Both the position numbers and the translations under genes were made by a program. From Rhineura floridana (lineage: Eukaryota > Chordata > Lepidosauria > Squamata > Rhineuridae): DNA of 64,000 bases. Below the pieces are notes generated by a model. The model was not told where the DNA came from. It was given only the letters and a program-made list of their open reading frames with translations, and did no database searches. The stretch is from contig NC_084489.1 of NCBI RefSeq assembly GCF_030035675.1, forward strand, positions 76,350,270-76,414,269, read 5' to 3'. Of the stretch, positions 44,101-52,869 are shown piece after piece (position 1 is the first letter of the stretch; every line of letters begins with the position of its first letter).

Positions 44101-47100
44101 AGTGCTAGAATAGAGGTCCCAGCTGCTCTTACCCTCTATGCGAGGAAGAGAGTGCCTTGGCGGCTGGAGCTTCACAAAGCTTTTTGCAATATTTGTACAA
44201 TTTGTTTAAAAGACGACTTTGGATACAGTTTTCACATTTGCCCCTGACGAAGGCCGAGTTTTATGTGGCCGAAATGCGTTGGGCTCATTCTCTCAATAAA
44301 TCGATTTGGAATTTTTTACTCATATTCCTTTGTCTCCAGCATCTTGGGGTTCCCCCCCCATCTCTGCCTTTTTGGATGCCAGCCACCCGTGCTACCTAAT
44401 TCTGGTGAGTAGCACCCTGCCTTGGGTATACAGCTTGCCGGGTAGGCACGAGAACTTGCCTGGAAAACATTGCTGCTCTCACACTTTTTTTGAAGTTTGT
44501 GCCCTGATCTTGGACTCCAAATTCCTGGTCTTGCTACTACCTTAACTCCTCCATCCTGTTTGTAGGAGCTCTGCAGCCAAGTTAAGTTCTTGCCCCCTGC
44601 AGCACCTCTGCTTTAATAAAGGTCTTTCTCTTACTCACAAGTAAGCACCTCTGTTGTCATGCCTTGGGTGCGAGGCAGGACAAATATGTCTCAGTGTCAT
44701 GACCAGGAGCTACTATAGGATAGCAGCTAAGAGCTGTGAATGAGGAAGCCTGAAACTGCTTTAGGTAATTGCTTTAGGCCCTCTCCCTTAGCCTCAGCTC
44801 TCCATCCACAGTATATATAAAAAAGTAAAATTGACCATCCTTACAGGACTGTTTTACTGAAATAATGTGAACCATGTAGTTTGTTTACTGTGTTGTACGT
44901 TTTCATCTGGTTTGTACAGGAGGTCAAGCACTATGGGAAGGCCCAGAAGTGTGGTCCCCAGCACTTCATTGTGCTTGATTAGACAGGAGCACTGATATGT
45001 TATTGCTCTCCACACCCAACACTACTGACAGAATAGAGGCACAACTTTACGGTCCAATCAGTCTTCAGGCAACAGAACCCATCATATCTAAATGCGGGCT
45101 GCATTGGGCAACCATAGAAATATTAAAGCTCCTGCCAAAATCTGCTTTTTTGGGTGGTATTCAATGCTTTCCATCCACTGGTGGAACAAGGAGAAGGAGC
45201 TAATTTTCAGGGATGCCTCCTCCTCCTCCAGTGCCCCCTAAATCTGCTATGGAGGGAATGTGAATGGTGGTGGGAATTGCCAAAAAACCCCACCCTCCCC
45301 CGTTCCAATAATGGATTCTATCCGTGGATAGAAAGCATTGGACTGTACCTTTCATTGAAAAAGTTCTCACAAAAAGATACTTTAAACATGCACTCATACC
45401 TTTGACTGGTCCTGGTACTGCTTTCCTACTGCGTTTGCTTTTTTCTGGGCCTCCATGATAAGTTCTTTCAGTGCCAAAGCATCATCTTTCCTCAAGGAAA
45501 AGCCCACATTTTTCAGCAGCAGCAGAATTAGCTCAATATCTTTTTCAGAAAAAGTGCTAACAAGCTTCTTTAAGATGTCAAATATCAGCAATGAATGCAC
45601 CACATGAAAGTTATACAAATGAGCAATTAAGGCAAGCACGTTCTCACATTCTTTCCCTTCAGTGTCAATTTTGTAGACTTCATCAAATTTCCTCACCACA
45701 GTTTCCAAAAAATGAGCACCAACCTGGAACAGTTAACACACAAACGCATACATAACTGATCAATGAACCGCACTACAATTTATATCTAATGTTGTGATCC
45801 TAAAATTTGGTGACCAAAAATTTAAAAGGCATGTAATAGTGAATACTTGCTACCATGCTATACCATAAGATTACTAACTCTCACATTAGACAAGCAAGTC
45901 CTCTTACTCAAGAGTATTTCAAAATGATATTTGGATGGCTTTTAGTTTGGAATGGCTCGCTTACAAAGGTTAATGAGCTATACTACATAAAGTTTTTTAA
46001 AAAAAACAAATGTAGCTGTTCAATGATTCACATATAAAGAAACTGAAAAAAACTACTTGTGTCACTTGTGAAAACAGACTTACCATGGACAGAGCATGCC
46101 AGTTATTAAAATTAAGCTGTGACTGTAGAAATTTGGAACAATGATTATGCAAAGGACTATAGTCATATGCACCTATGCCCTGTTTCTACTTACTACATTT
46201 ATATCCTGCCTTCCTCAAGGACCTCAGGATAGCATACATGATTTTGTCCCGTGATTTTATCTTCATAACAACCCTATGCAGTTGGTACAGCTGAGAGACG
46301 GAATTTGAACTCAAGCCTCTCCTCCCTTAGTCCATTCCACCACACTGACTTTCAAATTGCCAACAGCAATGTGTTTATTGTATTGTTGTGTTGTATTACA
46401 GTAAACCCTGAGGTCATTTCAGGTTTGCCCTCTTGAGGCAAAAAGTGGGGTAGAAATTTTAGAAAATATTGAATAAAGAATATTTAATGGACCCGTTTTC
46501 CTACATATTTCAGTCAACTTGTTAGAGGCACTGGGGGATTAGACAAAACCTGGAATGCTCCTTTGTTTATACACTGGCCTCTTTTCAGAGATGTAGTCAT
46601 GTTAGTATTCTGCAGAAAAACAAGAGTCTTGGGGCACCTTAAAGACATAAATTTATTGACATAAACTTTCCTGGGGCACCTTAAAGACTAATAATTTCAT
46701 TATGGCATAAGCTTTCCACTTCATCAGATGCATGAAGTGTTACCCTCAGTGGCAGGAATATATATACATTTTGGGGTGTGTTGGAGGATAATTGTAAACA
46801 GTAGGCCAGAGGGAAAACTACAATTATGTGATTAACTGTAGTTGCTCACAACAAACAAGTTTTCTTTTTAGAAATCACTAAATATCTGAGCATTAGTTTT
46901 AAAAGACAAAACCATCGCGAAAAACTGTGACTAAGGATATATTGGTGCAAATTTGTAGGAGAAAGTTACTTTTCTCTGCTGACATTTTTCTTTTCATTCC
47001 AAAGATCTGGGATACTAATTAATGAACATTTCTAAAAAATTATTTAATTTATATATACATTCCACCATTCTGCTAAACAGCACCCAGTATGGTACTGCTT

Positions 47101-49601
47101 AAAAAGACAAAAAGGCACAATAAAATCTAAAATGACCAAAATCTTATTAAAACATACAAACAGAAAGTTATTATTATTTTATTAAATTTATAGCCCAACC
47201 TTCCTCTCAAAGCAGCCCAGGGCCTACTAAAATCAGTACATAAAAAGAAAGGCCTGCCAGAAAATCAGCGTTATTAACATTCGAGAAGCAAAAGAAACGC
47301 TCAGGAAAAAAAGTTACCTCAATTCCAACTGTTCGGTGAAGGATGCTAACTAAAAGTACATGTTCCATCACCAGCCTGGGAGGCATTGCCGATGTTGTAA
47401 CGCAAACACTAATAACGATATCAGTCAGTGTTTCGTTCATATCTTTTCTACTATTTGCCATGTATAACTCCTCTAACTGTCCACTTATAGAGGCTAAATT
47501 TGGTTCACTCAACCTGGCGGGAAACAAATCATACAGAATGAAAGTTAAATGCTTGTTTTAATGTTCTGTTTCATCAATAACACCCAATCATATTAAATAA
47601 TATCTCCTTCCAAATTGTACATTTATGGCTGTTTAAAGAACAGCTTTAGAAAAACCTATATATCAGTTTAAGAAAAAAACAGACAAGCTATTCAACTCAG
47701 TCTATTTTCTTTATATCCCACCTCTCTTCTCTCATGGTACTTGAAGTGGTGCCAATTAAATGTGAAAAGCCAATACAAGACTTGGAATGCCAAATTAAAA
47801 AATGTAGCTGTGCAAATGCTTAAACATGTTTCCTTGGTTGATTTCTGTAAGGAAAACTTGTAAGCAGAATTTCAACATTACCTGTTAGTTAGACCTTTCA
47901 ATGCTTTCCTCAGCCTTTCCAATTCTTCCCTTTTTTTGGCATCTATTGTCTCTTCAGACCTTCGCATTTGAGGGGGAATATACTTTGTAGCATCTTGGCA
48001 AGGATTCTTTAAAAAAGAAGACAGATGATGCATTAAATAATTTAATATTTGAGAATGTTACTGAATTTTGAGATCTTAGATTACTTATAAATGAAAGAGA
48101 ACCTGTGCTGCACATTTTAGTAAAATATTAACCACATAAAACTTTTCGCACCAGTCATTCGGTAGAAAACAAATGTTCCGGAATTATGTGATTAGCCAAT
48201 ACGGTAAAAAAAATCTTCCAATTTTTACATCGATAGGTGTATCTAAAACCGTAAATGGTGATTGTGACAAATGCAGATTTGGTAACGTATGTACATTTGA
48301 CAGATACATGCGTCAAAGAAATGGGAATTGGCTGCAGCTCTCCAGGGCGAGAGCTTCTTGTTGCTTATGTGTAAAAGGTATGAAGGTGCTTTGAATCAGG
48401 CTACTTAGGAAACACAGGAAGTGGTCCAGAGTCACAGCATTGGTCCATCTAGCCCATTATCTCTGACAATGACTGGCAGCAGCTCTCCATGGTTTCAGGT
48501 AGAGTTCTCTCCTAGCCCTACCTGAAGATGCTGGGGATTGAACCAAGGACCTTCTGCACGCAAAACAGCTGCTCTACCACTCAGCAACCACTCGCCTTCA
48601 TCTCACTCAGTATTCTCCACTCTGAATGGCACCAGATCCCAGAGACCTCCTAAGCAGCCCTTAGGCACCTTTGTACACACCTCATCCTTGTCTCTGGGGG
48701 AGGTGGGTTCCTTGCCTCCAGGCTCTGAGCTGCTGAGGGACCTACTTTCTTCCTCTTCGCTTTCACTTTCTCCTTCCACAGTGGATTCGTCTGAGCTTCG
48801 TGGGTCTTCCCCCACAACTAAGTCCTCCTCCTCTTCTTCCTCCTCCTCCTCCTCCTCTTCCCTCCCTTCTCCCTCCTCTCCTTCTCCCTCGCTGCTCTCG
48901 TATAGGCCGGAGAAGGTGGCTCCCGACTCCAGAGCTCCCAACACGTAGCCCAGCCCGTCCCTGGCGAAGCTTGGAGGCAAAGCCGCCGCCGCTCCCCTCC
49001 GCCCCTCCTGCTGCTCCTGCTTCTTCTTCCGACGCTTGCTCAGCCCCAGCTGCCTCTCCAACCGCCGGATCTTCCTCTCCTCCGCCTCGTTGGCCGCCAG
49101 CAAAGCTCGCTTGCGCGCCAGGGCCGATGAGGCGGAAGGGGAGGCTTTCCCGGGTCGCTCTCGTTGGCCTTCGGAGGCGGGGAGACTCTTCCCTCGCTCG
49201 GGGGCCTGAGGAAGCGGAGGCAGCACCGGCTTGTTGTTCTTCTTCTCCCCCTTCGGCGGCTGCTCCTTCTTTCCAGAGGTTTTCACCTCCGCTGCCGTCT
49301 CACCGCCGCCCAAGAGCCGCCGCCGCCTTCGCTTCAGCTTGCGTTTTTCTCGCCGCAGCTCCCGGCGGCTCTTCCTGCTCCGCAACGCTGACGGGGGCTG
49401 CTGGTGCTGCAGCGGTACCCCGGGAGGAGAGGAGAACCCGCCGCCGCTTTCGATTCCCCCCGCAGCAGCCGCCTCCACGAACTCCCTCACCGCCAGCCCC
49501 AGTTTCTGTAGGTTGTCGGCCTTCTGCTGCTGCCGCCCTCGTCTCCCATTGCGGCTCCGGCCAATTCCGGACGCTGAGGAGATAGAGGCCGCCCGCTTCA
49601 T
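32019..49601 (-). CDS. NOM1: NOM1 nucleolar MIF4G-domain protein, eleven coding exons
   Basis: The minus-strand join (exons at 48681-49601, 47882-48006, 47318-47513, 45400-45723, 43455-43565, 42917-43084, 41543-41664, 35652-35784, 33373-33504, 32509-32618, 32019-32196) totals 2520 bases: 839 residues plus TAG, against about 860 in human. Every junction has GT and AG and the phases close. The N-terminus is basic (NLS-like) with FARDGL and GALESG blocks, then a Glu/Ser-rich region. MIF4G spans about residues 340-545 and MA3 about 625-740. The family works in nucleolar pre-18S rRNA processing (yeast Sgd1), binds eIF4A-type helicases and in mammals targets PP1 to nucleoli. The ATG at 49601 is in a GCCATGA context. 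The basic KRVRF-type PP1-docking motif known from human is not found. Confidence 0.97.
32509..32618 (-). CDS. NOM1: NOM1 coding exon 10
   Basis: 110 bases encoding VIEFSDLDKPKVHFLRQVLS then ALFLKTDPEELNHIFGK. Acceptor ACTAG|G, donor GGAAA|GTAAGT. Confidence 0.95.
33373..33504 (-). CDS. NOM1: NOM1 coding exon 9 (MA3)
   Basis: 132 bases, phase 0, encoding MTFQFSIWDKIRDLGNLSTT then AFSNLVHLLAHLLKTKSLFL and TVFK. Acceptor TTTTAG|ATG, donor CAAA|GTGAGC. Confidence 0.95.
34340..35200 (+). mobile_element. LTR retroelement fossil (LTR plus leader), tentative
   Basis: About 34350-34780 looks LTR-like (AATAAATACT signal near 34680), followed near 34787 by TGGTGGCAGCGGCGAAGGGA, which resembles the primer-binding and leader region of retroviral-type elements, then about 400 bases of leader-like sequence. 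No second LTR and no protein region seen: a broken remnant. Confidence 0.4.
35652..35784 (-). CDS. NOM1: NOM1 coding exon 8 (MA3)
   Basis: 133 bases encoding LRLKDQQEREIVHVLIDCCL then QEKTYNPFYAYLSAKFCEYE and RRFQ. Acceptor TTTTAG|G, donor CAG|GTAAGT. Confidence 0.95.
37852..38091. repeat. Two-copy tandem repeat
   Basis: Units of about 110-125 bases each contain TTTTAGGCGG, TGCTCTTTGGCTGCGTG and GAGTCAGTGGCTTCCCTGTG; starts near 37852 and 37981. Confidence 0.8.
38555..38720. repeat. Simple repeats (TA, GA, TC, AC)
   Basis: ATATATATATAG and GAGAGAGAAAG near 38570-38600, a poly-G run near 38608, then TC and CACTCACTCA/ACAC repeats at 38660-38720. Confidence 0.8.
39009..39430 (+). repeat. Diverged repeat, copy 1
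   Basis: Shares CCCACCCCCTGCAG, TAGATTACCCATTCA, CATTAAGG and CAGATGG landmarks in order with 40905-41235. Confidence 0.65.
39711..39903 (+). mobile_element. tRNA-derived SINE with 7-bp duplication
   Basis: CTCAGTGGTAGAGCATCTGC (A box) and AGTTCAATCTTTGC (B-box region), then GACCCCTGTCTGAAACCTTG, GCTGCCAGTCAGTG and GGTATAAGGCAGC. ATTACTG is repeated at 39704-39710 and 39904-39910. Same family as 3324-3995 (split) and 48412-48590 (minus). Confidence 0.85.
40905..41235 (+). repeat. Diverged repeat, copy 2
   Basis: Counterpart of 39009-39430 (CCCACCCCCTGCAGATAGAT, ACCATTAAAGGAGCATTAAG). The 222-codon open frame across it is not preserved in copy 1 and is not called as a gene. Confidence 0.65.
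41543..41664 (-). CDS. NOM1: NOM1 coding exon 7 (MA3 start)
   Basis: 122 bases, acceptor TTTCAG|GTG and donor TTAAA|GTAAGT. Encodes VSSKILELARKQRMNTDIRR then NIFCILMSSEDFLDAFEKLL, the first MA3 helices. Confidence 0.95.
41751..41998. mobile_element. TIR element with TAGTAGGGACC ends (hAT-like MITE)
   Basis: Left end TAGTAGGGACCTGCTAATAT, right end complement CAGTAGGGCCCCACTCATAT. Internal hairpin GATCAGCTGTAGCGC / GCGCTACAGCTGATC at 41793-41833. The flanking duplication is unclear. Confidence 0.65.
42248..42901 (-). mobile_element. Composite: solo LTR (family A) joined to a CR1 fragment
   Basis: 42248-42740 is a family-A LTR and 42741-42901 is CR1. The LTR/CR1 junction and the CR1 sequence match 20380/20381 and onward, but here no CR1 follows on the other side of the LTR, and no flanking duplication is seen. 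Confidence 0.85.
42917..43084 (-). CDS. NOM1: NOM1 coding exon 6
   Basis: 168 bases, phase 0, encoding VHNSSSGKEAQLRVSLESLL then SADRVGRWWIVGSSWSGAPM and IDGTSSKIQQILPEGK. Donor AAAG|GTAAAT at 42917/42916. An LTR/CR1 composite begins only 16 bases into the downstream intron. Confidence 0.94.
43455..43565 (-). CDS. NOM1: NOM1 coding exon 5
   Basis: 111 bases encoding VCFMLETMLALKNNDMRKIP then GYDPEPVEKLRKLLRTL. Acceptor CAAAAG|G, donor ACTG|GTAAAA, the weakest donor of the gene but in phase. Confidence 0.93.
44240..44284 (+). ncRNA. Candidate hammerhead ribozyme motif in a dispersed repeat
   Basis: GCCC (44240-44243, stem I), CTGACGA core (44244-44250), stem II GGCC/GGCC (44252-44255 with 44267-44270), GAAA (44271-44274), a minimal stem III region A-TGCG-T, then T at the expected cleavage position (44280) and GGGC (44281-44284) closing stem I. 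One extra A (44251) lies between core and stem II. Minimal-stem-III hammerheads are known in Penelope-like retroelements and retrozymes; the repeat around it (about 44100-44420) may be such a relic. Confidence 0.55.
45400..45723 (-). CDS. NOM1: NOM1 coding exon 4 (MIF4G core)
   Basis: 324 bases, phase 0 at both ends. Begins VGAHFLETVVRKFDE and runs through IAHLYNFHVVHSLLIFDILK, ELILLLLKNVGFSLRKDDAL, to QYQDQSK. Acceptor TTCCAG|G, donor AAAG|GTATGA. Confidence 0.96.
46590..46760 (-). repeat. Dispersed repeat with degenerate hammerhead-like core
   Basis: Minus strand: GCATCTGATGAAGTGGAAAG then CTTATGCC and TTAGTCTTTAAGGTGCCCCA, the latter partly duplicated. This repeat type (CTTTAAGGTGCC) is common in sauropsids from memory. 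Confidence 0.5.
47318..47513 (-). CDS. NOM1: NOM1 coding exon 3 (MIF4G start)
   Basis: 196 bases, acceptor GCCAG|G and donor GAG|GTAACT. Encodes LSEPNLASISGQLEELYMAN through MEHVLLVSILHRTVGIE, the first MIF4G helices. Confidence 0.95.
47882..48006 (-). CDS. NOM1: NOM1 coding exon 2
   Basis: 125 bases between acceptor TAAAG|AAT and donor AACAG|GTAATG. Encodes NPCQDATKYIPPQMRRSEET and then the coiled, basic EELERLRKALKGL segment leading into MIF4G. Confidence 0.94.
48412..48590 (-). mobile_element. tRNA-derived SINE in NOM1 intron 1
   Basis: Reverse complement of the 39711-39903 family: GACTGGCAGCAGCTCTCCAT, TGGGGATTGAACCAAGGACC (B box), TGCTCTACCACTCAGC (A box). Confidence 0.8.
48681..49601 (-). 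CDS. NOM1: NOM1 coding exon 1
   Basis: 307 codons from MKRAASIS to PRDKDE, phase 0. Donor GATGAG|GTGTGT at 48681/48680. Contains RKSRRELRREKRKLKRRRRR, the RKRALLAANEAEERKIRRLE block, SFARDGLGYVLGALESG, and an acidic run of about 12 Glu encoded by GAG/GAA repeats near 48830-48870. Confidence 0.95.
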
Positions 49602-49815
49602 GGCATCTGCTTCTGTACACAATCCAGGCCTCTCTCTCTTCACGCTCCGTGATTCATGGGCGCCGCCATCTTAGCCCGGCGGCTGTTTCCGTACTGGTGG
49701 AAGAGGAAGGGGCAACAGCGCCCCCTGCTGCAGAACCATTGCAGCAAGGGCTGAAGCCAAAAAACTATAGGAGTCGACATGTTTGCCCTCAGTTGAATGC
49801 TGGGAAATGTAGTTC
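49602..49815 (-). promoter_or_regulatory. NOM1 promoter with YY1, CTCF and ZNF143-type motifs
   Basis: Reading away from the gene, a YY1 motif (minus strand AAGATGGCGGC, about 49662-49672), a CTCF-like core (minus strand GCAGCAGGGGGCGCTGTT, 49714-49731) and a ZNF143/THAP11-type motif (minus strand ACTACATTTCCCAGCATTC, 49795-49813) follow within 150 bases. YY1 at the start site and ZNF143 upstream are typical of TATA-less housekeeping promoters. The motifs are seen; occupancy is inference. The start site probably lies near the YY1 motif. Confidence 0.65.
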
Positions 49816-50557
49816 CTTCGGTGAAGGGCTTATGAAGGGAATGCATCGTTGCCCTTCATCAAAAACTGTAATTACTTATTTATGACGATATGTTTTAAAA
49901 AATAACTATTACATTTTTTAATCTGTCTGCCACCTTGCTACATGCTGTAGTCACGGTGGTTTGCAACCCAAATATTCGGCAAAAGCCACATTGTTCTCCA
50001 TCAACACACAATAAAATTGTTGTCACCCAAAGTGACATACATCAATTATAAAAGAAGCCCAGCCTTCAGACTAAAAGTAAAGCCGTGCAAAAGGAGTGAA
50101 GGAAAAAAGTTAAGAAGGGAGACCAGCTCTTCAAGGCCAGAACGAAAGACTGTGATAATCATTTATATCTTGTGGTATATGGTATGTAAAGAGTTAAAGG
50201 AGATGAACTGCAACCACTACCCCTCCTATGACTCGGTGGGATTTATGGTGTGTGTGTGTGTGTTTCAGCCATCTGCCAGGTCAGTTCTGTGTAAAGTGGC
50301 CTTGCAGCTAGTGCTGTGTTTTCAGCTGTTTAATTAAAGCAACTGTACAGCTGTTCTGCAGTCTGCTGTGGCATGTAGTCAACTGGAACATGTGCAAAAT
50401 GTGTGAGGAAATGCATGAGAGAGACCCATTTAAGAATATTGGGTGATGTCAGAAGTGAGCATGTTCTCCATTAACATTCCAGCACAGTAGTTATGGCACA
50501 AATAGACTCTCCAGAGAAGCTGATGCTTCAGGGCAATGCAGCCAACAACTGGAAATA
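49816..50557. other. Gene-free sequence beyond the NOM1 promoter
   Basis: Degenerate LINE-tail-like sequence near 49890-50060, a GT run at 50250-50263. Nothing else recognised. Confidence 0.4.
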
Positions 50558-50860
50558 GGGTTGCCAGGTTCCTGGCCTGAGACTGATCCTGTATCTTTGG
50601 GAGAAGAGAAAGTCAGCCAAGTGCAGGTGTTCTTGCAACATTGTAATGGGAAAAAACCACAAGGTGGAATTCTCCCTTCCCCCTGCAGAACTTTTAAAGA
50701 TACAGAAGACCTCTTGGTTGCCAGGCCCGGCCTCCAAGAGGTCTTCTGTATCTTTAAAAGTTGTGCAGGGAGAAGGGATAAAAATGTTGCAAGAACATCT
50801 GCACTTGGCTGACTTTTCTTCTTCTACAGGATCAGTCTCAGGCCAGGAACCTGGCAACCC
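50558..50860. mobile_element. 303-bp palindromic MITE flanked by TA
   Basis: GGGTTGCCAGGTTCCTGGCC at the left and its complement at the right; two arms of about 145 bases meet near 50705-50735. TA flanks both ends (50556-50557 and 50861-50862). A single-arm copy is at 14023-14200. Confidence 0.85.
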
Positions 50861-51403
50861 TAGTTGGAAACAGGGCTTTGAAGTATACAGCATTGCTTGT
50901 GGTGCAGATATAAAGGATGACAAATTCCAAACTCCCATTTCTGCAGGTGGCTGAAGAAGAGGCTAGGAAGGTTTTTAGTATCGTTCAGTGATGCGGCTCA
51001 TAAGCAAAAGATAACAGCCATTACCAGTAAATTTGAGGCTTACTGCAATCCCAAAATGTGACAAGAGACACAAGTTCTTCACCAGAACCAAAAGGGAAAA
51101 TACTGATCACTATGTCATAGATTTTAAGATGCTTGCACAAACTTAGGTGTTTGGAACTTTGCGTGACTCCCTCAGTTAGAGATCCTGTTGTTCATGGAGT
51201 AAATTCAGAGAGATGTTGCAGATAATCTCTAACCCTTTACACACCATATACCACATATCTGGTTCTGGCTGGGGTGATCTTCCCATCCTGGTGTTATTGC
51301 CTGAATAGACGTTGGTGGCTCTTGTTCCTTTGGCCAATGGAGAGCGCCAGAGCATCTTTTCCCCTTCTGCAATCCCAGAGCAACTGGTGAGATCAGGGCT
51401 GAG
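50861..51403. other. Gene-free sequence
   Basis: Nothing recognised. Confidence 0.4.
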
Positions 51404-51905
51404 TTTTATTTATTTTATTTATTTATTTATTTTATTACATTTCTAGACCGCTGTATAGCAGAAAGCTCTCAGGGCGGTGTACAACAAATAAAATCACAAT
51501 TAAAATATGAGCAAGTGTGAAAAATATAACATGATAAAAATCCAAAATAGAATTGCCATGAGTTTATAAATTAAAATCCATATTAGGTTTAAAATTAAAT
51601 TTAAAATGTTTAAAAAGCCTGGGCGAAAAGGTAGGTTTTTACCTGGCGCCGAAAAGATAACAAAGAAGGCGCCAGGCGTATCTCGTCTGGGAGGGCATTC
51701 CATAGTTCGGGGGCGACCACCGAGAAGGCCCTAGATCTAGTTGTTGATCTCCGGGCCTCTTTATGAGTTGGGACCCGGAGAAGGGCCTTCGACGTCGAGC
51801 GTAGTGAACGGGTAGGTACATAGCGAGAGAGGCATTCCACCAGGTATTGCGGTCCGATGCCGTTTAGGGCTTTATAGGTAAGAACCAACACTTTGAATCT
51901 GGCCC
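51404..51905 (-). mobile_element. L2-type LINE, 3' end only
   Basis: Encodes FKVLVLTYKALNGIGPQYLV to VVAPELWNALPDEIRLAPSL and SFRRQVKTYLFAQAF, then 3'UTR and an ATTT repeat tail. Very close to the end of the intact element at 57308-60372; 5'-truncated at about 51905. Confidence 0.9.
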
Positions 51906-52454
51906 GTTTTCTTTCATGCAGGGATGGGGAAGTGAGTTCCCTGCAGCTGCTGCTCCTTTGGCCAATGGATGGGGGACAAGCTGGCCTCTCACTTGCAGTG
52001 ATGTTCTTCCTGAGAGGCAGGGAATGGATGCAGCCTCCTAGTGGCTGTTGGTGAATTGGTTGAGAGAAACCGGAAATTGAGCCACGACGGCTGCAAACTA
52101 TCCTGTGCGTGCTTACTACAAGGTTAAGCTGTATGGAACCCCTTGGGGCTTGCTTCAGAATGAAACACATTTACTGTTAGGCTTCCTTGAGGTTTGTTGT
52201 ACAGAGGTGTTCTTTGTGCAGACAGTAGACTGTTAAGGGTAGCCAGCTTTTTCTTCCCTGGCAGTCCAGGCTCCTATACCTTTAAACAAGGGCTTGTGAA
52301 CCACGGCTCATGGGCCAACTCTATAGTGCCAACTCACTGCAAGAAACCTGCTAGCCCCTAAGAAAATTGGACACTTCTCCCTCTGGTGTGATGCCATTGC
52401 TAAGTGATTTTACTGGTCAGGCAACAGGAATGAGATTTCCGTGGTCCCCCTTCC
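51906..52454. other. Gene-free sequence
   Basis: No gene or clear repeat recognised. Confidence 0.4.
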
Positions 52455-52845
52455 TCAGTGGCCTGGTTCGCACAACAATAAACTATGTTTTATTAAAACA
52501 TGGTTGGTTTGATTGTCCAAACTGTCCAGCAGCTTAACTGGTTTGTTGCCAACAAATCATCATCTGAAGCCATAGTTTCTTGTTGGCTTATGAACTTGTA
52601 TTAATGATAGCTTGGTGTTAATGTACAAACTCAGCAGCCTTCTTCAGCTATGATTTGTTTTGTTACCCTTCCTTAGACACTCACAGAGTGACAAGGCTCG
52701 AGGCAAGAACAGCTGGAAAACAAACAAAACTATGGAGAAACAATCCATGGCTTGTTTGATCATCTGTGGGACAACAAGTGTTTAACTCATGGTTTCTTAA
52801 ACAAACCATGAATAAGTTATTTGTGGGTGAGATAAGCCAATGAAT
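52455..52845. repeat. Degenerate inverted-repeat DNA transposon
   Basis: GGTTCGCACAACAATAAACT and TTTTATTAAAACATGG at the left face TTTCTTAAACAAACCATGAA near the right end. Confidence 0.45.
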
Positions 52846-52869
52846 CTACTGAGTGATACCAAGTGCAAT

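Larger units (their letters stand above)
43085..45399 (-). other. NOM1: NOM1 introns 4 and 5
   Basis: Introns 43085-43454 and 43566-45399. The first shows nothing but a poly-T run; the second contains the hammerhead-like repeat near 44240 and otherwise unrecognised sequence. Confidence 0.75.
45724..48680 (-). other. NOM1: NOM1 introns 1-3
   Basis: Introns 45724-47317, 47514-47881 and 48007-48680. Repeats: SINE piece about 46185-46330 (minus), dispersed repeat about 46590-46760, LINE tails near 47040-47225, SINE at 48412-48590. No extra exon between exons 1 and 2 is seen. Confidence 0.75.

Noticed and set aside
49602-49643. Upstream extension of NOM1 exon 1 with 14 more codons
   Set aside because: The extension would start at GTG, not ATG. 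The first ATG in frame (49601) has a good context.
48800-49674. Long plus-strand frames opposite NOM1 exon 1
   Set aside because: They mirror the repetitive codons of NOM1 exon 1 and have no independent support.
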